Assembly: GCA_021778785.1 (NCBI GenBank)
Contig: JAJYBX010000014.1
Span: forward strand, 1 to 14,233
Source of the DNA: Acidobacteriota bacterium
GTDB lineage: Bacteria; Acidobacteriota; Holophagae; Holophagales; Holophagaceae
Direction of reading: 5' to 3'
DNA: 14,233 nucleotides
Shown here: piece by piece, positions 7,298 through 12,895 of the stretch
How positions within the stretch are numbered: the stretch's first letter is position 1
Layout: every line of letters starts with the position of its first letter
The notes under the pieces: model-generated
Database searches by the model: none
Seen by the model: the letters and a program-made list of their open reading frames with translations, nothing else
What the model was told of the DNA's origin: nothing
Translations under genes and position numbers: made by a program

Positions 7298-8760
7298 AGC
7301 TCGAAACCCGCGTCGGCATCTTCTTCACCGCGGCCATCGCCGTGGTGGGGTTCCTCATTTTCCGGACCGAGAAACTGGAACTGGGAGGGAAGAACGACCA
7401 GAGCCAGCGGTACACCATTTTCGATCAGGTCGCGGGCCTGGCCCCGCAGAGCAAGGTCCTGGTGGCCGGCGTGAAGGTGGGCGAGGTCCGGCGCATCTCC
7501 CTGGAGGGCGGCCGGGCCAGGGTCGACCTGGCCATCTCCAAGGACATCGGCGTGTACGACGATGCGACTGTTTCCCTGGGGTCCATCGGCATCCTGGGCG
7601 AGAAGTTCATCGACCTGGATCCCGGCCACCCGCAGAAAGGGCCCTTCCCCGAGGGCAAGCCCCTGCCCAGCAAGGCCGGTGTGAGCCTCGACAACCTGAT
7701 GGAGACCCTGGCCGACATCGGGAAGAACGTGAAGGGCGTCACCCAGGCCCTGAACGAGTCCATCGGCGGCGAGCAGGGGCGGCAGAAGCTCGACGAGATC
7801 GTGGACAACATCCGCGTCCTCACCGCGGAGTTCCGGTCCATGGCCCAGGAGAACCACGGCGCCATCAACAGCACCATGGCCAACGTCGAGGCCATCAGCG
7901 CCGACCTCCGGGACAAGCTGCCCAAACTGGCCCAGCAGTTCGAATCGGTCGGGAAGAACCTGAATGCCATCCTGGAGGAGAACCGGCCCGAACTGAAGGG
8001 CGTCGTGGGCGATGTGCGCAAGCTGGCCCAGAGTTTCCAGGGCACGGCCGACAACCTGAAGGTCCTCACCGATCGCATCAACCATGGCGAAGGCACCGTG
8101 GGCAAGCTGCTGAACGATGACACCACCATCAAGAAGATCAACGAGGCGGTGGACAACGTGAACAACCTGCTGGGCGGCATGACCAAGATGGACTTCCGCC
8201 TGGACATGAACGCCGCCCAGTGGACCAAGCGCAGCGACAGCCGCGTGGGGCTGGGGTTGGAGATCGCCCCGCGTCCCGACTACTGGTACGCGCTGGGCTT
8301 TGCGTCCACCCCGGACGGCAAGATCAACGAGAGCACCCGGACCGTCACCGCCATTGATCCGGTGACAGGGCTTCCGACGAGCGTGCTGGAGAAGAACCGG
8401 TTCGTCACCACGGACCAGACCTTCACGGTCTCGGCCCAGTTCGCCAAGCGCCTCGGGCCCGCGGTGTTCTCCGCAGGCATCGTGGAGGGCAAGGGCGGCG
8501 GCGGCGTCGAGTTCCGCACCCTGGACAATGACAAGCTGCGCTTCGGGGTCCTCGGCTACGACTTCACCAAGCGGGACGACAAGCCCAATCCCCGGTACCG
8601 CTTCACCGCCAGCTACCAGTTCTGGAAGGGCGCCTACATCCAGACCGGGGTCCAGGACATCGCCAACAAGGATCTCCGCACCTTCTTCGTCGGCGGCGGC
8701 CTGCGCTGGCGTGATGAGGATCTGAAGAAGATCATCGGCCTGGCGGGAGCCTCGAAGTGA
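7294..8760 (+). CDS. mlaD: MlaD-type MCE protein with long helical region and beta-rich C-terminal domain
   Basis: This is the MCE substrate-binding subunit, anchored in the inner membrane and projecting into the periplasm. An N-terminal membrane helix covers about residues 6-23. The MCE domain follows (about 36-112): YTIFDQVAGLAPQSKVLVAG and then VSLGSIGILGEKFIDLDPG, its most conserved stretch. Residues 130-300 look helical, with repeated LxxLxxN patterns like the tunnel-forming helices of long MCE proteins. Residues 310-472 are rich in alternating aromatic, Gly and charged residues (VGLGLEIAPRPDYWYALGF, RFTASYQFWKGAYIQTG), suggesting beta-strands that could sit at the outer membrane. The 488-residue length compares with about 180 in E. 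coli MlaD. The last 11 residues (KKIIGLAGASK) are copied in the small ORF that follows. The start overlaps the mlaF stop. Confidence 0.92.
   Translation: MKLETRVGIFFTAAIAVVGFLIFRTEKLELGGKNDQSQRYTIFDQVAGLAPQSKVLVAGVKVGEVRRISLEGGRARVDLAISKDIGVYDDATVSLGSIGILGEKFIDLDPGHPQKGPFPEGKPLPSKAGVSLDNLMETLADIGKNVKGVTQALNESIGGEQGRQKLDEIVDNIRVLTAEFRSMAQENHGAINSTMANVEAISADLRDKLPKLAQQFESVGKNLNAILEENRPELKGVVGDVRKLAQSFQGTADNLKVLTDRINHGEGTVGKLLNDDTTIKKINEAVDNVNNLLGGMTKMDFRLDMNAAQWTKRSDSRVGLGLEIAPRPDYWYALGFASTPDGKINESTRTVTAIDPVTGLPTSVLEKNRFVTTDQTFTVSAQFAKRLGPAVFSAGIVEGKGGGGVEFRTLDNDKLRFGVLGYDFTKRDDKPNPRYRFTASYQFWKGAYIQTGVQDIANKDLRTFFVGGGLRWRDEDLKKIIGLAGASK
8724..8760 (+). repeat. 37-bp direct repeat, copy 1 (end of mlaD)
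   Basis: This sequence is identical, base for base, to 8825-8861. It contains the last 11 sense codons of mlaD, a GGGAG ribosome binding site (8745-8749) and the GTGA overlap at 8757-8760 that ends mlaD and starts a small ORF. The two copies are separated by 64 bp that match nothing else I can see in the window. Confidence 0.95.
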
Positions 8761-8861
8761 GCCGAATCCACGACCATTCCTCCCAGGCCAGCCCGGAGAG
8801 GTCTGAGCCTGCCCTGCAGGCGAAGAAGAAGATCATCGGCCTGGCGGGAGCCTCGAAGTGA
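8757..8861 (+). CDS. Possible 34-residue small ORF with a copied MlaD tail
   Basis: GTG at 8757 overlaps the mlaD stop as GTGA and is preceded by GGGAG at a 7-nt spacing. The ORF runs 34 codons and ends at TGA 8859-8861, which overlaps the DUF116 start in the same way. The predicted peptide starts MSRIHDHSSQASPERSEP and ends in KKIIGLAGASK, the same 11 residues that end MlaD. It has no membrane segment or known domain. It may be a translated linker that keeps translation coupled from mlaD to DUF116, or simply a by-product of the duplication. Translation is plausible from the signals, but no function can be assigned. Confidence 0.4.
   Translation: MSRIHDHSSQASPERSEPALQAKKKIIGLAGASK
8825..8861 (+). 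repeat. 37-bp direct repeat, copy 2 (start of DUF116 gene)
   Basis: This is the exact second copy of 8724-8760. Here the repeat's GGGAG (8846-8850) and GTGA (8858-8861) serve the DUF116 gene start and end the small ORF. The ancestral arrangement was probably a direct mlaD/DUF116 overlap, with the repeat plus 64 bp inserted later; this is inference. Confidence 0.95.
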
Positions 8862-9640
8862 CGGAGCTTCGGGCCCTGCCCGCCCCGGGGCCCCTGCCCC
8901 GCGAGCGGTATGGCCTCTTCCTGGCCGTGCGACGGGGGATCCCCCTCCTCGTGGCGGTCGTGGCGCTGTTGGCCGCGGCCTTCCATCTCGAAGGCCGCGG
9001 CTGGTGGATGCTGGCCTGTGTGGCGGGCCTCGCCGCGGCCTGGCCCACCTTCCTGGCTGGCCCGGCCTACCTGCGCAGCCGCCCGGCCATCATGCGCTGG
9101 GACGGGCTCTGGGCCCTGGCCATCCGTCCCGCGGCCCGGTGGCTCGGGCAGGAGGACGCCTGGATCCTCTCCTTCTGCGCCTGGCACAACCACCGGGTGC
9201 GGGAGGCCTTCCGGGACCGCAAGGCCCGCCGGGCCCTCATCCTGCTGCCCCACTGCATCCAGATGGCCCGCTGCAAGGCCGGGATCCTCGACGACCTGCA
9301 GGCCTGCTACGACTGCGGCAAGTGCGCCGTGGGCGACTACATGAACGCCGCCCTCGGCGGCCGGTGGGAGGGCCGCATCACCAACCGCAGCCACAAGGCC
9401 TACCGGGAGGCCCGGGAGTACCGGCCGGATCTCATCGTGGCCGTGAGCTGCACGGACCGCCTCCTCAAGGGCCTCATCAAACTGCCGGAGACCCCCTCGT
9501 ACGTCATCCCGCTCAGCCTTCCCCACGGCATGTGCGTGGACACGGACTTCAGCGTCCCCCACCTGATGGCGGCCATGGAGGCCCTGGTCCAGCCGGTGGT
9601 CCCCCCGGCGAAGGTGCAACCCCTGGTCCGGGAGGCGTGA
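8858..9640 (+). CDS. DUF116 family membrane protein with conserved cysteines
   Basis: The 260-residue protein has two N-terminal hydrophobic segments (about 27-42 and 50-70), then a cytosolic-type domain matching DUF116. LLPHCIQMARCK (129-140) carries C133 and C139, CYDCGKC (150-156) gives C150, C153 and C156, and C198 (VAVSCTD) and C226 (PHGMCVDTD) complete seven cysteines. This spacing suggests a metal or Fe-S site, which is inference; the biochemical role of the family is not known to me. The start is GTG at 8858, with GGGAG in the repeat just upstream and an overlap with the small ORF stop. The UbiA-family gene follows after 3 bp, so the two are probably cotranslated. Confidence 0.85.
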   Translation: MTELRALPAPGPLPRERYGLFLAVRRGIPLLVAVVALLAAAFHLEGRGWWMLACVAGLAAAWPTFLAGPAYLRSRPAIMRWDGLWALAIRPAARWLGQEDAWILSFCAWHNHRVREAFRDRKARRALILLPHCIQMARCKAGILDDLQACYDCGKCAVGDYMNAALGGRWEGRITNRSHKAYREAREYRPDLIVAVSCTDRLLKGLIKLPETPSYVIPLSLPHGMCVDTDFSVPHLMAAMEALVQPVVPPAKVQPLVREA

Positions 9641-9643
9641 ACC

Positions 9644-10540
9644 ATGCCCCAGCCGCGGTTCGTCCTCCGAAGGACCTTCGAGCGCCTCCTGGGTCCGAAC
9701 GCCCTGGCCTACCTGCTGCACCTCCGTCCCCTGGAGTGGCCCATCATGTCGGCCCACTTCCTCCTGGGCACCCTGCTGGCGGTCGGCTGGGCCCTGCCGG
9801 CCCGGAGCACGTTCCTGGGCTGGTTCGTCTTCGTGGCGCTGCTGAACGGGGGCACCCTGGCCATCAACAGCGCCTTCGACCAGGACGAGGGCGACATCGG
9901 CTACCTGAAATCGCCCCCGAAGCCTCCGGAGCACCTGCTGGCCTTTTCCTCGGTGCTGCTGGCAGCCTCGGTGCTCCTGGGCTGGCTGCTCCCCCGGCCC
10001 TTCTTCTGGATCAACCTGGCCTGCGTGGCCATGAGCGTGCTCTATTCCGCGCCCCCGGTCCGCCTGAAGGCCCGGGCCGGCTGGGATCTCCTCATCAATT
10101 GCATCGGTTTCGGCCTGCTCACGCCCCTGGCCGGCTGGGCCCTCACGGGCCGCCCCTTCAGCCCGTCCATCGTGGCCGCCTCGGTGGGCTTCGCCTTCCT
10201 GTTCGCCACCCTCTACCCCATGACCCAGATCTACCAGGTGGCCGAGGATGGGCGCCGGGGCGACCGCACCCTGGTCATCCGGGTGGGGGTTGGACGGAGC
10301 CTTGGGCTGGCGCTCGTGGCCATGTTACTGGCCCATCTGTGGTTCGCCTGGGCGGTGGTCCTCCTGAAACGCAGCCCCCTCCCCCTTCTCCTCTCCCTCG
10401 CCGCCTGGCTGGGGGTGCTGCTGCCCTGGATGGCCCGCTGGCGCCGCTGGACGGACGCCCAGCACGAGGCCGGCATGTACCGGGGCCTGGTGGCCTGGGC
10501 CATCACGGACGTGAGTCTTCTGGCCCTCCTTTGGATTTGA
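9644..10540 (+). CDS. UbiA-family prenyltransferase
   Basis: This integral membrane protein of 298 residues has about eight or nine hydrophobic segments. The first Asp-rich motif is NSAFDQDEGD (75-84), with N75, D79, D81 and D84 placed to bind Mg-diphosphate. The second is in YQVAEDGRRGDRTL (197-210), with D202 and D207. YSAPPVRLKARAGWDLLIN (134-152) is a strongly typical family block. UbiA enzymes attach an isoprenoid chain to an aromatic or sugar-phosphate acceptor at the membrane. The acceptor cannot be read from the sequence; quinone, heme-O or other lipids are possible. GGAGG at 9631-9635, within the end of the DUF116 gene, is its ribosome binding site. It is the last gene of the long + strand run before a 68-bp gap. 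Confidence 0.9.
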   Translation: MPQPRFVLRRTFERLLGPNALAYLLHLRPLEWPIMSAHFLLGTLLAVGWALPARSTFLGWFVFVALLNGGTLAINSAFDQDEGDIGYLKSPPKPPEHLLAFSSVLLAASVLLGWLLPRPFFWINLACVAMSVLYSAPPVRLKARAGWDLLINCIGFGLLTPLAGWALTGRPFSPSIVAASVGFAFLFATLYPMTQIYQVAEDGRRGDRTLVIRVGVGRSLGLALVAMLLAHLWFAWAVVLLKRSPLPLLLSLAAWLGVLLPWMARWRRWTDAQHEAGMYRGLVAWAITDVSLLALLWI

Positions 10541-10608
10541 GCTAAACAGCGGGCGATTTCTTCCGATACAGTGGGAATACGTCGGACCCCTCCGGTCCCG
10601 GAGCACGC

Positions 10609-11445
10609 ATGAAGCTGAAGCACGGCCTGGCGATCCTCGGACTCCTCACCCTCCCGGGGCTTCTGCCCCTCCGCGGAGGCGCCCCCAGGCCCTCCCGCCT
10701 GATGCTGAGGTCCGCCGCCGCCCTGGTGCTGGATCAGCAGACCGGCCAGACCCTGGTGGAGAAGCAGGCCGAGGCCATCATGCCCATCGCCTCCATCACC
10801 AAGCTCATGACGGCCATGGTGGTTCTGGACGCCCGGCAGGATATGCAGGAACCCCTGGTGATCGAGAAGGCGGACATGGACATGATCCGCCACAGCCGGT
10901 CCCGCCTGCCCGTGGGGACCCGACTGACCCGGTCCGAGGCCCTGAACCTGGCCCTCATGTCCTCCGAAAACCGGGCCGCCCACGCGCTCGGGCGCAGCTA
11001 TCCCGGCGGCATCGAGGCCTGCGTGAAGGCCATGGACGCCAAGGCCCAGGCCCTGGGGCTCACGGAGACCCGCTTCCAGGACCCGGCCGGGCTCTCCAGC
11101 GGGAATGTCTCGTCGGCCCAGGATCTGGCCCGGCTGGTGGACGCCGCCTACCGCTATCCCCAGATCCGGGAATACACCACCTGTGCCCAGGCCACCATCC
11201 ATTCGGGCCGCCGGACCCTCCAGTTCATCAACACCAACGCCCTGGTGCGGGCCGGACGCTGGCAGATCGGCCTCTCCAAGACCGGCTTCATCAACGAGGC
11301 CGGCCAGTGCCTGGTGATGCAGGCCATGCTGGCCGAGCGCCCGGTGCTCATCGTGCTGCTGGATTCCTGGGGCCGGTACACCCGCCTGGGCGACGCGAAC
11401 CGCATCAAGCAGTGGATCGAGGCCCGTCTCCGGCACAACGGCTAG
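10609..11445 (+). CDS. pbpG: Penicillin-binding protein 7-type D-alanyl-D-alanine endopeptidase/carboxypeptidase
   Basis: This periplasmic serine peptidase (S11 family) cleaves peptidoglycan cross-links or terminal D-Ala. The N terminus has Lys residues and a hydrophobic stretch (about 6-22), a signal peptide or anchor. The active-site motifs are complete: SITK with nucleophile S62 and K65, SEN (119-121) and KTG (224-226). SRLPVGTRLTRSEALNLALMSSENRAA and GLSKTGFINEAG closely follow the PBP7/PbpG pattern rather than the DacA pattern, and the long C-terminal domain of DacA is absent (278 residues). The 68-bp gap upstream probably holds the promoter: GATACAGT (10565-10572) resembles a -10, but no good -35 is visible. 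The next gene starts 4 bp after the stop. Confidence 0.92.
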   Translation: MKLKHGLAILGLLTLPGLLPLRGGAPRPSRLMLRSAAALVLDQQTGQTLVEKQAEAIMPIASITKLMTAMVVLDARQDMQEPLVIEKADMDMIRHSRSRLPVGTRLTRSEALNLALMSSENRAAHALGRSYPGGIEACVKAMDAKAQALGLTETRFQDPAGLSSGNVSSAQDLARLVDAAYRYPQIREYTTCAQATIHSGRRTLQFINTNALVRAGRWQIGLSKTGFINEAGQCLVMQAMLAERPVLIVLLDSWGRYTRLGDANRIKQWIEARLRHNG

Positions 11446-11449
11446 GACG

Positions 11450-12127
11450 GTGCTGGTCCCCTCCGTCCCGCCCCCCTTCTCCCTCCGGTGGGGGTTCAGC
11501 ACCCGCCTGGACGAGCCGGAGGGAATCCCCGCGGCCCGGCTCTCGCAGGTCCACGGCTGTGGCGTGGTCCAGGCTTCCGGCGTCGTGCCCGAGGCGGATG
11601 GGATCTGGACCTCGGAACCCGGCCTGCGGATCGGGGTGCGGGTGGCGGACTGCGTGCCCATCCTCCTCGCCGGCCCCCTGCCCGGCGGCCACCCCTGGAT
11701 CGCGGCCCTGCACGCAGGCTGGCGCGGGGCCACGGGCATGGCCGAAGCGCCGGGTGGCGGCATCCTCCGCCGGGCCGTGGCCGTCTTCCAGGGCCAGGGG
11801 GGCGACCCCGCGCATCTGGCCTGGGCCCTCGGCCCGGCCATCCTGGCCTGCCATTTCGAGGTCGGCGAGGAGGTCATCGACGCGGCGCGCCGGGATCCGG
11901 CCTGGCGCGAAGACCTGCGGCACCCCGGCGGGCAGGGCCGCCCCCATCTCGACCTCCACGGCTTCCTGAAGGCCCAGGCCGCGGATCTGGGCCTGGATCC
12001 TGAGAAGGACGGCAGCGTGGCCCTCTGCACGGTTTGCCGGCCGGATCTGCTCTGGTCCTGGCGCCGGGGGGACAAGACCGGGCGACAATGGGGCTGGGCC
12101 GAGATCCTTCCCGACCCCGAACCCTGA
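11450..12127 (+). CDS. pgeF: YfiH/PgeF laccase-domain protein (polyphenol oxidase family)
   Basis: This 225-residue cytoplasmic protein belongs to the YfiH/DUF152 family. Members have been described as purine nucleoside-active enzymes and, for E. coli YfiH/PgeF, as acting in peptidoglycan metabolism by removing misincorporated residues. The family signature is complete: LSQVHG (31-36, H35), VRVADCVPIL (64-71, C68), HAGWRG (88-93, H88), GPAILACHFEVGEEV (128-142, C134/H135) and CTVC (193-196). The expected zinc ligands correspond to H35-type, C68 and H88 residues. The start is GTG at 11450, four bases after the pbpG stop, with AGGA nearby; an ATG start is not available. Its position beside a peptidoglycan peptidase fits an envelope-related job. 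Confidence 0.88.
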   Translation: MLVPSVPPPFSLRWGFSTRLDEPEGIPAARLSQVHGCGVVQASGVVPEADGIWTSEPGLRIGVRVADCVPILLAGPLPGGHPWIAALHAGWRGATGMAEAPGGGILRRAVAVFQGQGGDPAHLAWALGPAILACHFEVGEEVIDAARRDPAWREDLRHPGGQGRPHLDLHGFLKAQAADLGLDPEKDGSVALCTVCRPDLLWSWRRGDKTGRQWGWAEILPDPEP

Positions 12128-12141
12128 ATCCCGAGGCCCCC

Positions 12142-12501
12142 ATGCTGAACATCACCGACGTGCGCATCACCAAGATCGAGGGCGACGACAAGCTTCGGGC
12201 CTTCGCCGCCCTGGTCATCGACGACTGCTTCCTGGTGGGGGACCTCCGGGTCGTGGAGGGCGAGGAGGGCTACTTCGTGGCCATGCCCAGTCGCCGCAAA
12301 CGGGATGGCAGCTTCAAGGACATCGCCTACCCCCTGAACAACCTCCTGCGGGAGCAGATCGAAGAGCGAGTCCTCCTGGCCTATGAGACCGCCACGGGGA
12401 ATCGCGCGGTCAGCCGCATCGAGCGCGGAGAGGAGAACCAGGTGCGCCCCGACCTCCTGGGCGTCGAGGAGTTCGGCTTCACGCCGAAGGCCAATCCCTG
12501 A
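12142..12501 (+). CDS. spoVG: SpoVG family RNA/DNA-binding regulator
   Basis: The N-terminal 75 residues match SpoVG: MLNITDVRITKI (1-12), KLRAFAALVIDDCFLVGDLRVVEG (17-40), YFVAMPSRR (44-52), GSFKDIAYPLN (56-66) and REQIEE (70-75). SpoVG proteins are small dimeric nucleic-acid-binding regulators, found in sporulating Firmicutes but also in many non-sporulating bacteria. The C-terminal extension (about 76-119) is charged and specific to this branch; it makes the protein longer than the roughly 95 residues of B. subtilis SpoVG. The frame is open upstream, but the ATG at 12142 with GAGG at 12133-12136 and the family N terminus decide the start. It lies 14 bp after pgeF and is the last protein gene of the + strand group. 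Confidence 0.95.
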   Translation: MLNITDVRITKIEGDDKLRAFAALVIDDCFLVGDLRVVEGEEGYFVAMPSRRKRDGSFKDIAYPLNNLLREQIEERVLLAYETATGNRAVSRIERGEENQVRPDLLGVEEFGFTPKANP

Positions 12502-12517
12502 ACCCCGGGACCCGGGC

Positions 12518-12546
12518 TTGGGCCGGATGCGGACCCGCGCTATCCT
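12518..12546 (+). promoter_or_regulatory. Sigma-70-type promoter of tRNA-Gln
   Basis: TTGGGC at 12518-12523 and TATCCT at 12541-12546 are separated by exactly 17 bp. Transcription would start near 12553, a few bases before the mature tRNA 5' end at 12559. This is read by eye against the TTGACA/TATAAT consensus (4 of 6 matches in each box). Confidence 0.55.
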
Positions 12547-12558
12547 TGCCTTTCCGCC

Positions 12559-12633
12559 TGGGGAGTAGCCAAGTGGTAAGGCAGCAGGTTTTGATCCTGC
12601 GTACCGAGGGTTCGAATCCTTCCTCCCCAACCA
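12559..12633 (+). tRNA. tRNA-Gln (anticodon UUG)
   Basis: The cloverleaf can be drawn by hand. A 7-bp acceptor stem pairs 12559-12565 (TGGGGAG) with 12623-12629 (CTCCCCA). The anticodon stem GCAGG/CCTGC encloses the loop TTTTGAT, with anticodon TTG at 12591-12593. The T-arm contains GGTTCGAATCC. The discriminator base is A12630 and the CCA end is encoded (12631-12633). The last bases of the tRNA are also the start of a 20-bp inverted repeat that continues downstream, so precursor folding could compete with the acceptor stem. Confidence 0.97.
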
Positions 12634-12687
12634 GAACGGCCGCCGCAAGGCGGTCGTTCTGGTTGGGGCGTGCATGAAGGATTCGAA
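12611..12687 (+). repeat. Palindromic repeat copy A, overlapping the tRNA-Gln 3' end
   Basis: The inner stem pairs 12625-12644 with 12649-12668 (20 bp, one G-U) around a GCAA loop (12645-12648). Outer arms TTCGAATCCTTC (12611-12622) and GAAGGATTCGAA (12676-12687) are exact inverted repeats of 12 bp. The 5' arm is the T-arm, acceptor strand and CCA of tRNA-Gln, so the 3' arm is an antisense copy of the tRNA end. It could act as the tRNA's transcription terminator, but no T-run follows. Positions 12614-12685 match copy B at 65 of 72 bases. Confidence 0.85.
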
Positions 12688-12714
12688 GTCAGGGATGGCG
12701 CCCAGGTAGGGCCA

Positions 12715-12747
12715 GCCGAGGGCAGCCTGCTGGAGGCTGTCCTCGGC
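12715..12747 (+). repeat. 14-bp hairpin between the palindromic repeats
   Basis: GCCGAGGGCAGCCT (12715-12728) pairs with AGGCTGTCCTCGGC (12734-12747) across the 5-nt loop GCTGG. One pair is G-U if the + strand is transcribed, which would be a C-A mismatch on the other strand. No T-run follows. A short 5-bp stem, CCGGC/GCCGG, lies just after it (12751-12763). Confidence 0.65.
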
Positions 12748-12795
12748 GATCCGGCAGAGCCGGGGGCCCGTGGGCAGCCAGCCCTGCGGCCGGAG

Positions 12796-12814
12796 CGTCA
12801 CCCGCCGGGTGACG
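12796..12814. repeat. 19-bp near-perfect dyad
   Basis: CGTCACCCG and CGGGTGACG are exact inverted 9-bp arms around a single C. It could be an operator-type site in DNA or a 7-bp hairpin with loop CGCCG in RNA. It ends 6 bp before palindromic copy B. No gene start lies near enough to make it an obvious operator. Confidence 0.6.
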
Positions 12815-12820
12815 TGGAGG

Positions 12821-12892
12821 GAATCCTTCCTCCCCAAGCAGAACGGCCGCCGCAAGGCGGTCGTTCTGCTTGGGGAGCGTCTGAAGGATCCG
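12821..12892 (+). repeat. Palindromic repeat copy B
   Basis: The stem pairs 12830-12851 with 12856-12877 (22 bp, one G-U) around GCAA. The first 17 bases (12821-12837) are identical to the last 17 bases of the tRNA-Gln body before CCA, although no tRNA is present here. Relative to copy A, a C-G pair in the stem has become G-C. The element ends 4 bp before the stop codon of the convergent kinase gene, so it may also act as that gene's terminator, although the - strand shows no T-run after the stem. Confidence 0.85.
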
Positions 12893-12895
12893 GCG

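Noticed and set aside
9004..10545. 513-residue + strand frame overlapping the DUF116 and UbiA genes
   Set aside because: It is a Pro/Gly/Arg-rich shadow in another frame of two genes with clear family motifs.
10541..10608. Promoter of pbpG
   Set aside because: GATACAGT resembles a -10, but I found no -35 at acceptable spacing, so no separate feature is claimed.
12625..12668. Simple intrinsic terminator of tRNA-Gln
   Set aside because: The stem is strong but no T-run follows on the + strand, and the element is duplicated with tRNA sequence in it, so a plain terminator does not explain it fully. Terminator activity is not excluded.
10231..12855. 874-residue open frame on the - strand through ubiA, pbpG, pgeF, spoVG and the tRNA
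   Set aside because: It runs antisense through five recognised genes, including a tRNA, so it cannot be one real gene. Only the part at 12686-12822 shows codon-like bias and is listed as a separate finding.
12611..12892. CRISPR array
   Set aside because: There are only two repeat copies, 207 bp apart, with no spacer-sized periodicity and no cas genes.
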